Below are positions 1 to 7,881 of a stretch of DNA of 25,411 nucleotides, in pieces. The stretch comes from JANNRA01 sp031401035. Lineage in GTDB: Bacteria > Desulfobacterota > Binatia > HRBIN30 > CADEER01. Made by a program: the position numbers and the translations under genes. Position 1 is the first letter of the stretch; every line of letters begins with the position of its first letter. The notes below the pieces were generated by a model that worked only from the letters and a program-made list of their open reading frames with translations, searched no databases and was not told the origin of the DNA. The stretch is taken from contig JANNRA010000179.1 in assembly GCA_031401035.1 (NCBI GenBank), forward strand, positions 1 through 25,411, read 5' to 3'.

Positions 1-18
1 CCGGGCCCCTCTGACGCG

Positions 19-1011
19 ATGGCGCCTGCGGCGGCGCGGCGCGTGCCGGCGACGCTCGGTGCCGTCGGCGAGTTCGGGCTGCTCGCCGGCCTGCTGCCCA
101 CCCTGCCAGGCGGCGCCGGCGTGGTGCTTGGCCCGGGCGACGACTGCGCCGTCGTCGCCGTCGGGAGGACGCGGCTGTTGGTGACGGTCGACGCGTTGGT
201 CGAGGGCGTCCACTTTCGCCGCGGCTGGCTGGCGCCGACGGCGCTCGGCCGCAAGGCCTTCGCGGTCAACGCCAGCGACGTCGCCGCCATGGGCGGTGCG
301 CCGCGCTGGTGCGTCGCCAACCTCGCCGCACCGCCGCGCACCTCGGCCGCTGCGGTAACGGCGATCGCGCGCGGCATCGCGGCGGCGGCGGCCGCCGTCG
401 GTGCGACCCTGGTCGGCGGCAATCTGTCGCGCGCCGGCGAGCTGTCGGTCGCCGTGACGCTGATCGGTGCGGCGCCGCCGCGCCCGGTGACGCGCGCCGG
501 GGCGCGGCCGGGCGACGTGCTCTACGTCACCGGCCGCCTCGGCGACGCCGCGTTGGCGGTGCGGGCGCTGCGGCGCGGGCGGGCGCCGACGCCGGTCGCC
601 CTGGCCCGCTTCCGCACCCCGCCGTCGCGCCTCGTCGCCGGCGCGGCCCTGGCGCGCGGCCGCCTGGCGGCGGCGATGATCGACGTCAGCGACGGCCTGC
701 TGCAGGACCTCGGGCACCTGTGCGACGCCAGCGGCGTCGGTGCCCGCGTCGAGGTTGACCGCCTGCCATGCTCGACCACGGTGCGTCGCGCCGGCATCGA
801 CCTGGCCCTGCGCGGCGGCGAGGACTACGAGCTGCTGTTTGCCGTGCCGCCGCGGCGCGCGGCCGCCCTGGCGCGCGCCGCGCTCGGTTGCCCGATCACC
901 CGTATCGGCGTCTGCCTCGCGGCTGCCGAGGGGGTGCACGTCGTCGACGCAGGGGGGCGCGACCTGGCGGCGGGGGCGCGGGGACACGATCACTTCCGGG
1001 GGCGGGGGTAA
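19..1011 (+). CDS. thiL: Thiamine-monophosphate kinase ThiL
   Basis: This 330-residue protein matches ThiL, which phosphorylates thiamine monophosphate to thiamine diphosphate with ATP in the cytoplasm, the last step of TPP synthesis. The AIRS-type ATP-binding fold is recognisable from GPGDDCAVV (about residues 38-46), TVDALVEGVHF (56-66), the Mg-binding NASDVAAMGG segment (84-93), GGNLSRAG (133-140), IDVSDGLLQDL (221-231) and RGGEDYELLF (265-274). The metal-binding Asp residues of these motifs are present, and the length is typical for the family. The ATG at 19 fits the family N-terminus. No strong Shine-Dalgarno is visible in the few bases upstream. The stop lies 9 bases before larB, so the two are probably cotranscribed. 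Family assignment is secure. Confidence 0.93.
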   Translation: MAPAAARRVPATLGAVGEFGLLAGLLPTLPGGAGVVLGPGDDCAVVAVGRTRLLVTVDALVEGVHFRRGWLAPTALGRKAFAVNASDVAAMGGAPRWCVANLAAPPRTSAAAVTAIARGIAAAAAAVGATLVGGNLSRAGELSVAVTLIGAAPPRPVTRAGARPGDVLYVTGRLGDAALAVRALRRGRAPTPVALARFRTPPSRLVAGAALARGRLAAAMIDVSDGLLQDLGHLCDASGVGARVEVDRLPCSTTVRRAGIDLALRGGEDYELLFAVPPRRAAALARAALGCPITRIGVCLAAAEGVHVVDAGGRDLAAGARGHDHFRGRG

Positions 1012-1020
1012 GGTGTTGCC

Positions 1021-1770
1021 ATGACGCCCGAACGACTGCGCGCCCTGTTGGCGCGCGTAGCGGCTGGTGAACTCGACGCCGATGCGGCGCTCGAAGCGCT
1101 GCGTCATCTCCCGTTTCAGGACCTCGGCTTCGCCAAGGTGGATCATCACCGCGGCCTGCGCAGCGGCGTGCCGGAGGTGATCTTCGCGCCCGGCAAGACG
1201 CCGCAGCAGATCGCCGCCGTCGCCCGCGCGCTGCTCGACACCGGCCAGAGCGTGCTCGTCACGCGTCTCGACGCCGATGCGGCCGCGACGGTCTGCGCCG
1301 GCCTGCCGATGCTGACGTATGAGCCGGGGGCGCGACTGGCGTACTGGCGCCGTCCCGATCTGCCGGCCGTCGGCGCCGGCGTCATCGTCGTCGTCGCCGC
1401 CGGCACCGCCGACCTGCCGGTGGCCGAGGAGGCGGCCATGACGGCGGAACTGATCGGCCACCGCGTCGACCGCGTCTACGACGTCGGCGTCGCTGGTATC
1501 CACCGCCTCTTCGCCAACCACGACCGCCTGCGCGCCGCCCGCGTGCTGATCGTCGTCGCCGGCATGGAGGGCGCCCTGCCAAGCGTCGTCGGCGGCCTCG
1601 TCGACCGCCCGCTCATCGCCGTGCCGACCAGCATCGGCTACGGCGCCAGCTTCGGCGGCCTCGCGGCGCTGTTGGCGATGCTCAACTCCTGCGCCGCCGG
1701 GGTGACGGTGGTGAACATCGACAACGGCTTCGGCGCCGGCGTCGCCGCGACGCTGATCAACCGCGCCTGA
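1021..1770 (+). CDS. larB: Nickel pincer cofactor biosynthesis protein LarB
   Basis: The 249-residue protein matches LarB, which carboxylates the nicotinic ring of NaAD and cleaves its phosphoanhydride in the first step of nickel-pincer nucleotide synthesis, the cofactor of lactate racemase-type enzymes. The N-terminal helical part (1-60), the HRGLRSGVPEVIFAPGKT segment (about 43-60) and the C-terminal PurE/AIR-carboxylase-like domain (about 115-249, with VAGMEGALPSVVGGL, VPTSIGYGASFGG and the closing NIDNGFGAG) are all typical. The ATG is 9 bases after the thiL stop, with AAGGTG six bases upstream as a plausible ribosome binding site. No larC or larE lies in the window, so its partners must be elsewhere if the pathway is complete. 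The next gene is convergent. Confidence 0.92.
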   Translation: MTPERLRALLARVAAGELDADAALEALRHLPFQDLGFAKVDHHRGLRSGVPEVIFAPGKTPQQIAAVARALLDTGQSVLVTRLDADAAATVCAGLPMLTYEPGARLAYWRRPDLPAVGAGVIVVVAAGTADLPVAEEAAMTAELIGHRVDRVYDVGVAGIHRLFANHDRLRAARVLIVVAGMEGALPSVVGGLVDRPLIAVPTSIGYGASFGGLAALLAMLNSCAAGVTVVNIDNGFGAGVAATLINRA

Positions 1771-1811
1771 GGAAGCGCCGCGCGGCATCCCACCACGCGG
1801 ATCGCCGGCGC

Positions 1812-2939
1812 TCAGGCGCGCAGGGCCAGCGAGTCGCCGGCGAAGGTGATGCCGAGCGGGCGCAGCACGACGCGCTTCTCCCCGGGCTCGACGCGGCCGG
1901 CGGCGAAAAGATCCCAGGCGGCGCCGCGCGCCACATTTAGTGCCCGCGCCGCGTCGGCGGCGGCGACGAAGCAGGCGAAGCCGGCGCCCATGTTGAAGGT
2001 CCCGTAGGCTTCTTCGCGGCTCAGGCCGGCGGCGGCGCTGAGCAGGTCGAAGATCGGCGGTACCGGCGGCAGGCGCTCGACGATGTAGCTGAGCGGCTGC
2101 GCGGCGCGCATCAGCTTGCGCCAGCCGTGGCCGGTGACGTGCACGGCATAGTGCAGGTCGATGCCCGCCCCCTGCAGCGCCTCGACCAGCGGGCCATAGA
2201 GCGGTGTCGCGTCGAGCAGCACCTCGCCGTAGCCGCGGCCGCGCGGGTCGCCGGCGACCGGTGTGGCGTAGCCCTGTGGCAGCTCGGCGGCGAGTTTGCG
2301 CGCCAGGGTGAGCCCGTTGGCGTGGATACCGGTAGCTGGGGCGATGAGGATCGCGTCGCCGGGCGCGACGCGGCTGCCGAGCAAGAGGCGGCCCTTCGGC
2401 CGCACCAGGCCGACGGCGGCGCCGCCGAGCACGACCACGCCGGGTTCGATCATGCCGTGCAAGACCTGCGTCTCGCCACCGCCCCAACTGCAGCCGGCCT
2501 CGGCGCAGGCCGCCGCCCAGCCGGCGACCAGGTCGGCGAGGCGCGCCTCGTCCTCGAACCACTCGCTGCGGCCGGCGCCCCAGTAGGCGGTCAGCGTCGC
2601 CGGCGCGCCGCCGACCGTGCACAGGTCGTTGAGGATGGTGGCGACGGTGTCGCGGGCGATGGCGTCGTAGTGCGAGCGGCCGGTCAGCGCCCGGACCGCG
2701 TCGGCGACCAGGTTCTTGGTGCCCAGGGCCTCGGTGACGGTCGAGACGTAATGGTCGCCGACGTCGATGACATAGGCCGACTCGCCGCGGCTCTCCGCCA
2801 CCTCGGCCAGGCCGTGCCGGGCGAGCGTCGCGCCGGTCGCCGCGGCGGCGCGCTGCGCGTCGATCTTGCCGCGGTCGATGGTCGCATAGCGCACTCCGGC
2901 CGCGGCGTAGGCGTCGTCTGGGGAGCCGGGCTTCGCCAC
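1812..2939 (-). CDS. AIR synthase-related (PurM-like) protein
   Basis: A 375-residue protein of the PurM/AIR-synthase superfamily. Shared landmarks are YAAAGV near residue 11 (compare YKDAGV of PurM), EALGTKNLVADAV (DGVGTK region of PurM), NDLCTVGGAP (VNDLLVQGAEP of PurM), GIHANGLTLARKL (GLHSNGYSLVR) and FNMGAGFACFV near the C-terminus (FNMGIGM). Several motif residues differ from true PurM: the first DGVGTK is EALGTK, and GGGLxEN is represented by TGHGWRKL. It is therefore probably a paralogue of unknown substrate and not the purine-pathway enzyme. The start is a GTG at 2939, with no clear Shine-Dalgarno but a TGCTAACGG element five bases beyond it. It is the last gene of the minus-strand run and is convergent with larB. 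Confidence 0.8.
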   Translation of the reverse strand: MAKPGSPDDAYAAAGVRYATIDRGKIDAQRAAAATGATLARHGLAEVAESRGESAYVIDVGDHYVSTVTEALGTKNLVADAVRALTGRSHYDAIARDTVATILNDLCTVGGAPATLTAYWGAGRSEWFEDEARLADLVAGWAAACAEAGCSWGGGETQVLHGMIEPGVVVLGGAAVGLVRPKGRLLLGSRVAPGDAILIAPATGIHANGLTLARKLAAELPQGYATPVAGDPRGRGYGEVLLDATPLYGPLVEALQGAGIDLHYAVHVTGHGWRKLMRAAQPLSYIVERLPPVPPIFDLLSAAAGLSREEAYGTFNMGAGFACFVAAADAARALNVARGAAWDLFAAGRVEPGEKRVVLRPLGITFAGDSLALRA

Positions 2940-2984
2940 GAGAGACCGTTAGCACGTTGCGCGGCGGCGGTCAGCGTCAAGCGA

Positions 2985-4008
2985 TCATCGCGCAGGCGAG
3001 CGCAGCGACAGCGCGATCAGGGGGAACAGCAGCACGGACAGGATGCCGGCGCCGACCAGCGCCGCGGCGTTCTCCGGCAGCATGCGGCCGGTCGCCTTGC
3101 CGAGCTCGGTGATGACGGCGATCAGCGGCAGGCTGGTGGCGGAGTAGAGGGCCAGAACGCGGCGCTCGCGGGCGGCGAGGACGCCGCGGTAGAGCAGGGT
3201 GGGCAGGCCGCGCACGAGCAGCAGCAGGATCAGAAACAGCGGCACGCGCGCCAGGCTGCTCGAGCTGGCGAGCAGCGCCGCCAGATCGACCTGGGCGCCG
3301 CTGACGACGAAGAAGATCGGAATGAGAAAGCCGAAGCCGAGCGCGTCGAGCTTCTGGCGGAACGGCTCCGCGCCCGGACCGCGGGAGACCAGGCCGACCA
3401 GGCTGCCGGCAGCGAAGGCGCCGAGGAGGATGTCGAGGCCGAGGATGTCGGCCAGCACCACCAGCCCGCCGAGCAGGAACATCGACAGCCGCACCGGCAG
3501 TTGGGATGAGCGAGAAGAGGACGATGGGGCCGAACTCGCCGATGGCGCCGGCGCCGAGCACGAAGCGCCCGAAGTCGCTGTCGAGGTCGCCCGCCTCGCG
3601 CAGGATGGGCATCAGCGTACCGATCGCCGTCGTGCTCAGCGCCACGGCCACCAGCACCGGGTCCGACACCAACCCGGCCGCCTGCAGGGCAAACGTCGCT
3701 GCCAACGCCAGCGCCACGGAGACCAGCCAGCCGAGCCCGCCGAGCCGCAAGGGCGGCCCGCGCAACGTGGAGAAGGCGAGGTCCATGCCGGCGAGGAAGA
3801 ACAGGAACGAGAGGCCGAGGGCCGACAGCGTTCGCAGGCTGCCCTCGCCGGCGACGAGATCCAGCACCTGCGGGCCGACGAGGATGCCGAACAGCAGCTC
3901 GAGCACCACCAGCGGCAGCCGCAGGCGAATCGGCAGCTCGTCGAACAGCGGCGTGATCGCTGCGACGAAGAGGACAATCAGCAACGCGTGCGCGTGGACC
4001 GGCGCCAT
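2985..4008 (-). pseudogene. CPA2-family cation:proton antiporter, internal deletion and frameshift
   Basis: The region encodes a monovalent cation/proton antiporter of the Kef/NapA-like CPA2 family, broken in the middle. The first part starts at ATG 4008 (MAPVHAHALL) and has helices typical of the family, including LPLVVLELLFGILVGPQVL, LSFLFFLAGMDLAF and VALSTTAIGTLMPILREAG, followed by GAIGEFGPIVLFSLI. At about 3505-3515 the homologous frame changes: the downstream part reads SSQLPVRLSMFLLGGLVVLA, then LGLDILLGAFAAGSLVGL and further helices to the TGA at 2985. In intact relatives an additional helix and linker of roughly 40-55 residues separate these two blocks (from memory of the family), so both coding sequence and frame are lost. 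It could be a real decayed gene or an assembly collapse. Without correction the first frame runs out of register to about 2977. Confidence 0.8.
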
Positions 4009-4062
4009 TGCGCTCAGGCGACGCGCGCAGCGGCCTGGCGCGTGCACGCGACCATGGCGCGT

Positions 4063-4608
4063 TCAGTACGGATCGAACATCTCCGGCGCCGGCTTCGACG
4101 CCGGGGCCTGGACGGTCGGCACTGCGGTCGGCGGCGGCGCCGCGGGTTCCGCGGTCGCGGTCGGCACAGGGCTGGGGGGCAGCGCGGCGGCGTCGTCGGC
4201 TGGGGCGTTGTCAGGCGGCGCACTCGGCGCCGTGGCGGCGTCCGCTGCCGGTGCCGACGCGGGCGCCGCCGCCGGCGCGCCAGCGTCCGGCAGACGCCAG
4301 ATGAGCTGCGCGTTGTCGACCCAGCCACTGATACCGCGGGTTGCAGAGGTCACGTACGCGTAGCCCCGCTCGAGCTGCGTGCGCGAGACCTTCTCGTGCA
4401 GCGCCAGCCGGCCGACGATCTTCGCAGCGGCCGTCGGGTTGCTGTGGACAGCCAAGCCGCCGACCGCCGCGAAGAAGGTCTCGGCTGGTTGCGCCGCCGC
4501 GGCCGGCGTCCCGGACGAATCCGGCTCGGCGCCGAACCAGCCGCTGAATGCCTGCTGGATGCTCGCACAGCCGCCGAGGCCGAGGGCCGCCGCGGCGGCG
4601 AGGTGCAG
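4063..4608 (-). CDS. SH3-like domain lipoprotein with Pro/Ala-rich tail, start uncertain
   Basis: In this frame the protein begins with a hydrophobic run and lipobox LGLGGC, then a short linker (ASIQQAFSGWFGAEP), then an SH3b-like segment running AAVGGLAVHSNPTAAAKIVG to GISGWVDNAQLIWRLP, and a long Ala/Pro-rich tail ending EMFDPY. This suggests an outer-membrane or surface lipoprotein with a small envelope-binding domain; SH3b domains often bind cell-wall ligands. There is no ATG, GTG or TTG in frame upstream of the lipobox before the in-frame stop near 4711. The only usual alternative start, TTG at 4455, would remove the lipobox and cut into the SH3 domain. I give the CTG at 4608 as a nominal start. 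A GTG at 4679 overlaps the stop of the aldo/keto reductase but is in another frame, so a one-base indel near the start is likely. Confidence 0.6.
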   Translation of the reverse strand: MHLAAAAALGLGGCASIQQAFSGWFGAEPDSSGTPAAAAQPAETFFAAVGGLAVHSNPTAAAKIVGRLALHEKVSRTQLERGYAYVTSATRGISGWVDNAQLIWRLPDAGAPAAAPASAPAADAATAPSAPPDNAPADDAAALPPSPVPTATAEPAAPPPTAVPTVQAPASKPAPEMFDPY

Positions 4609-4675
4609 GCGAGGGCGCGTCGTGCCGGCCGAACCCCGCGGTCGAGGCGGGTGCGAGTCAAGTGCGGTCTCGTCG

Positions 4676-5923
4676 TCACGCCGGCCAGGCGAGCTGGCGG
4701 TGGGCGCGCATCAGGTTCGCGCGCACGGGGATGCCGAACTCGCAGGCGGCCTCGCACGGCGCGGCGCAGCTAGCGCAGTGGTCGGCGCGGCGAGCGGGGT
4801 CGAGGCGGGCGTACTTGCGCATCGCGTCACGCTCGCGGCCGTAGTGTTCGGCGTACATCTGATAGCGCAGGATGTCGTTCACCGGCACTTCGTAGGGGCA
4901 GGCGCTCAGGCAGTCGCCGCAGCCAGGCCGGCAGTAGGTGTTGGCCACCAGGCGATCGTATTTGTCGAGCAGGGCCGTGTCGGCTTCGCTCACCGGCTGG
5001 CCGGAGGCGAACAGGTACTCGTCGATCTGCCCGAAGTGGCTGATCGACACCACCAGCCCGCTGACGTCGCGGTTGGCGAGCACCCACTTGAACGCCGCCT
5101 GGGCGAAGCTCTCGCGCTCGCTGGGCGTGAAGTCGGCGAGCTGCGTGTGCTGCGCGCCCTTGAGCGTCTTCATCGCCACGACGCCGACGCCGCGCGCCTG
5201 CGCGTCGGCGAAGATGGTCGTCAGGTCCGGCCAGTTCTTGAAGTTGTAGGCGACCATGATGACGTCGAAGCGACCGCTGTCGACGGCGTGGCGCATGACC
5301 GTCTCGAGGTCCGGCGTGTGGCTCGAAACGCCGAGGAAGCGCACCTTGCCGGCGGCGCGCAAGCGGTCGAAGGCCTCGTGGATGGTCGGCGCCAGGAGGC
5401 GATCGAGCGAGTTCACGGCGTGAATGTGCACCAGATCGAGGTAGTCGGTGCCGAGCCGCTTCAGGCTACCCTCGACGGCGGCGATGACCTCGGCCACCGG
5501 CGTGTCGTTCGCCAGGTGTCCGTCCGGCGTGCAGAATTTCGAGACCAGGAAGAGTTGGTCGCGCGGCGTGCCGCGGATGCCCTCGCCGAGGGCGCGTTCG
5601 GAGGACGCGTCGGAGTAGTCGGGCGAGGTGTCGAAGTAGTTGATGCCGCGTTCCACCGCGCGCCGCGCCACCGCCGGGTCGCTGAGCCCCGAGGTGCCGA
5701 AGGAGATGTCCGACATGGCGAAGCCGGTACGACCGAGGGGGCGATAGCTGACCACCTTGGCGCCGTCCCACTGCGGCCGCTGGCTCTCGGCCTGCGGCGC
5801 GTCACGCAACAGGAAGAGTTGGCTGCCGTAGTGGCAGCTTCCGACCGTCGCCGCCGCGCCCGCCAGCGCCGTGCCGGCGAGCACGGCGCGCCGCGTCAAC
5901 ACGCTCTTTGGTTGCTCCGCCAT
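4676..5923 (-). CDS. Tat-exported aldo/keto reductase with C-terminal dual Cys-cluster (4Fe-4S) domain
   Basis: A 415-residue protein. The N-terminus has a twin-arginine-like signal (LTRRAVLAG, residues 9-17) followed by VGSC at 27-30, which could be a lipobox, so it may be a periplasmic lipoprotein. Residues about 58-310 are an aldo/keto reductase barrel with the usual tetrad positions Asp98, Tyr103, Lys129 and His168 (NYFDTSPDYSDAS, LVSKF, DLVHIH). The C-terminal region carries two cysteine groups, C331-x3-C-x2-C-x3-C342 and C383-x2-C-x3-C-x3-C394, consistent with two Fe-S clusters as in ferredoxin-linked AKR proteins. I chose ATG 5923 because GGAGGGA lies about seven bases upstream and the signal peptide begins there; an upstream in-frame start at 5962 is less likely. 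The substrate is unknown. Confidence 0.88.
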   Translation of the reverse strand: MAEQPKSVLTRRAVLAGTALAGAAATVGSCHYGSQLFLLRDAPQAESQRPQWDGAKVVSYRPLGRTGFAMSDISFGTSGLSDPAVARRAVERGINYFDTSPDYSDASSERALGEGIRGTPRDQLFLVSKFCTPDGHLANDTPVAEVIAAVEGSLKRLGTDYLDLVHIHAVNSLDRLLAPTIHEAFDRLRAAGKVRFLGVSSHTPDLETVMRHAVDSGRFDVIMVAYNFKNWPDLTTIFADAQARGVGVVAMKTLKGAQHTQLADFTPSERESFAQAAFKWVLANRDVSGLVVSISHFGQIDEYLFASGQPVSEADTALLDKYDRLVANTYCRPGCGDCLSACPYEVPVNDILRYQMYAEHYGRERDAMRKYARLDPARRADHCASCAAPCEAACEFGIPVRANLMRAHRQLAWPA

Positions 5924-5986
5924 TCGTCGTCCCTCCGCCGCTGGTTTCCTCTGCGATGCCACGCAGCGGTGCGTGCCGCAATCCCC

Positions 5987-6499
5987 TCAGATGGAGGGTG
6001 CCGCCAGCGCCGCGCCCTCCGCCGTGTGGATGCGGCGGCGGGCTTGCAGGAATTGCATGCGACTCGCCGCATCGGGCAGCGCGGCGAGGGCGCGGCGGGC
6101 GATGGCGTCGGCGCGGGCGGCATCGCGGAGGTCGACCGACGCCACGTCGAGCATGGCGATCCAGCCGGACACGTCGCCGGGAAAGCGCTCGACGACGCGT
6201 TCGTAGGCGTCCAGCGCCTCCGCGTAGCGCCCCTGCCGGCGCCGCGCCTCGGCGATGTCGTGGCTCGGCTCCTGGCGGGCGGGGTGGCGCGGATGGAAGA
6301 GGCCGCCCGCGGGCTCCGCGATGAGGCCGGCCAGGGGCGGGGCGACGACGATGCCGGCGATCACCACGCAGAGGAGCCCGAGGATGCGCCGCTCGGCGCC
6401 GCCGCCGGTGGCGAACAGCAGCCACCCGGCCAGTGCGAAGGGCAAGGCGAGCAGCAGGCGCCGGCCGAGCGCGATCAGTAGGTCGCGGCCATCCTCCAC
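5987..6499 (-). CDS. Membrane-anchored TPR-containing protein
   Basis: A 170-residue protein starting at a GTG 10 bases after the DUF1223 gene stop. Two hydrophobic segments are present, LLLALPFALAGWLLFATGG (about 15-33) and ILGLLCVVIAGIVVAPPLAGL (about 39-59). They are followed by a soluble part with a TPR-like pair of helices (HDIAEARRRQGRYAEALDAY, then VVERFPGDVSGWIAMLDVAS). This suggests an inner-membrane anchored scaffold facing either side of the membrane. Its position between the DUF1223 protein and the aldo/keto reductase suggests a shared transcript and possibly a common envelope role, which is inference. No enzyme motif is seen. Confidence 0.75.
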   Translation of the reverse strand: MEDGRDLLIALGRRLLLALPFALAGWLLFATGGGAERRILGLLCVVIAGIVVAPPLAGLIAEPAGGLFHPRHPARQEPSHDIAEARRRQGRYAEALDAYERVVERFPGDVSGWIAMLDVASVDLRDAARADAIARRALAALPDAASRMQFLQARRRIHTAEGAALAAPSI

Positions 6500-6509
6500 G
6501 CCGCCCAGT

Positions 6510-7334
6510 CTAGCGCGGCGCGGGCGGCGGCGCTGCGGTCATCTGCGCCGCCAGGCCCACCGCGCCGACGGCGAGGACGCGGCGGCCGCGCCGTTCCTGC
6601 ACGAAGACGACGGCGCGCACCTGCTCGCGCGCCCAGTCGGCGGCGAGCGGCACATCGACCGTGCCGGTGAAGCCGTCGGCGTCGGCGCGGCCGACAACGC
6701 GCAGCGCGCGCACGACCCCTGTGTGCTGCAACTCGCGGCCGCCGTTCTCGCCGCGCGCGACGCTCGAGCGCAGCGCCCCTTCGGTGATTGCCAGCAGCAC
6801 CTCGGCGACGTCATCGGCGGGTGTTGTGGGGAGCTCGTCGACGCGGATGCGCAACCGCCTCACCGAGCTGCCCGTAACGTCCGCCGGCTCGATCGCGAGG
6901 GTGACGCGGCCCTTGGCGGCGCGGGCGGCGACGGCGATGGCGTCGATCGCGTCGGGCTGGTTGCTGCCGACCAGCTGGGCGCCGCCATCGATGACCATCT
7001 GCGGCGTGTAGGGGCCGTCGAGGCCGAAGGTGCGCGCATAGGCCTGCTGCCGCTCGCTGAACTGCGCGGCGGAGAACGGGTCGCGCCAGCCGAGACTGTT
7101 CCAGTAGTCGACGTGCTCGCTGAGCACGACGACCTCGGCGCCGGCGACCGGCTGCGTCGCGGCGAGACGCGCCAGCACGGCGTCGGCGGGCGGGCAGCTC
7201 GAGCAGCCCTCGGAAGTGAACAGTTCGACCAGGACCGGCGTCGCGGCGGCCGGCGCGCTCGTCGCGCACCCCGCCAGGAGCATCGCCGTACGCAGCACCA
7301 TCGAGAGCGATCGCATGCGCGGTAGATGCCGCAC
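6510..7334 (-). CDS. DUF1223 thioredoxin-like secreted protein
   Basis: The 274-residue protein belongs to the DUF1223 family. The diagnostic segment VELFTSEGCSSCPPAD (about 36-51) includes a CSSC thioredoxin-like motif at Cys44-Cys47, followed by VVLSEHVDYWNSLGWRDPFS and the YTPQMVIDGG segment. The N-terminus is a signal peptide ending LLAGC (Cys23), a good lipobox, so the protein is probably an envelope lipoprotein. The start is taken as GTG 7334, with GAGGG at a suitable distance upstream; ATG 7316 is a reasonable alternative and leaves the signal peptide intact. Its function is not established; the fold suggests thiol-disulfide chemistry. It is followed 10 bases later by the TPR gene. Confidence 0.88.
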   Translation of the reverse strand: MRHLPRMRSLSMVLRTAMLLAGCATSAPAAATPVLVELFTSEGCSSCPPADAVLARLAATQPVAGAEVVVLSEHVDYWNSLGWRDPFSAAQFSERQQAYARTFGLDGPYTPQMVIDGGAQLVGSNQPDAIDAIAVAARAAKGRVTLAIEPADVTGSSVRRLRIRVDELPTTPADDVAEVLLAITEGALRSSVARGENGGRELQHTGVVRALRVVGRADADGFTGTVDVPLAADWAREQVRAVVFVQERRGRRVLAVGAVGLAAQMTAAPPPAPR

Positions 7335-7386
7335 GGCGCGCCCTCGTTACCTCCGACCGCCGCCTGCGGCGAGCGACGGCGTGCCC

Positions 7387-7704
7387 TTACGGTGTCGCCT
7401 GCTGGCGTCCGCATGCCGCCGGGCCGCGGGTCATGAAGGTGCCGGCTTTCATCATCTCTTCGACCGAAAGCTGCGGCGCCAGTGCCGCCTGGGCGGCTTT
7501 GTCCTTGGCGACGATGGCCACCAGGAACTCGAAGGCCTTCGGCGACATCTCGCCCTGTGCCTTCTTGGCGGAGCACTCGCACAGCGCCGCGCCAAGGTTG
7601 GTTGTTGTCGTGCATCCCGTGACGAAGTCCGCGACCGTGGCGGCGCCGGCGACGGACGGGACGGTGAGCAGGGCGGCGAGGATGACGACACGCACTTCGA
7701 ACAT
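7387..7704 (-). CDS. Small secreted cysteine-containing protein, unknown function
   Basis: A 105-residue protein starting at ATG 7704, which is preceded by AGGGAGG at a good spacing. A longer frame from 7761 is open but lacks such a site, and its extra residues would precede the signal peptide. Residues 1-21 form a signal peptide (MFEVRVVILAALLTVPSVAG). The mature part has four cysteines (31, 42, 44, 98), with the middle pair in LCEC, and an otherwise helical, Lys/Ala-rich composition. I do not recognise a family. It heads the run of envelope protein genes (DUF1223, TPR, Tat aldo/keto reductase), so a periplasmic role is likely but unproven. Confidence 0.72.
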   Translation of the reverse strand: MFEVRVVILAALLTVPSVAGAATVADFVTGCTTTTNLGAALCECSAKKAQGEMSPKAFEFLVAIVAKDKAAQAALAPQLSVEEMMKAGTFMTRGPAACGRQQATP

Positions 7705-7761
7705 CGGCTGAACCTCCCTGACTGGGTTGACCACCGCCCCGACCCGATCATCGTCTGGCAA

Positions 7762-7815
7762 TCGGGATATTGACAGGTCATCATGACCGCGACGATAACG
7801 TCTGACGTCATTTGT
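7762..7815. promoter_or_regulatory. Palindrome-containing lower-GC region upstream of the secreted Cys protein gene
   Basis: This gap is visibly less GC-rich than its surroundings. It holds a perfect palindrome GGTCATCATGACC at 7776-7788 and the palindrome TGACGTCA at 7803-7810, separated by 14 bases. It lies between the end of the cyclase gene and the start of the small secreted protein gene, both on the minus strand, so it is placed to be a promoter or operator region for the envelope run. No protein can be assigned as its binder. Confidence 0.35.
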
Positions 7816-7881
7816 ATGACAGGGGCGCCTGTGCGGGGGCGGCCCTGCCGTTGCCCATCGACCGGGCCGACGCTCGGATGC

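Noticed and set aside
1771..1811. Possible terminator between the convergent larB and PurM-like genes
   Set aside because: Only 7-bp arms (AGCGCCG/CGGCGCT) with a long loop and no T-tract. This is too weak in a 70% GC sequence.
4379..6481. A 700-codon plus-strand open frame
   Set aside because: It runs antisense to the aldo/keto reductase and TPR genes. Its translation is rich in Arg, Ala, Gly and His with no domain, as expected from third-position GC bias in real genes on the other strand.
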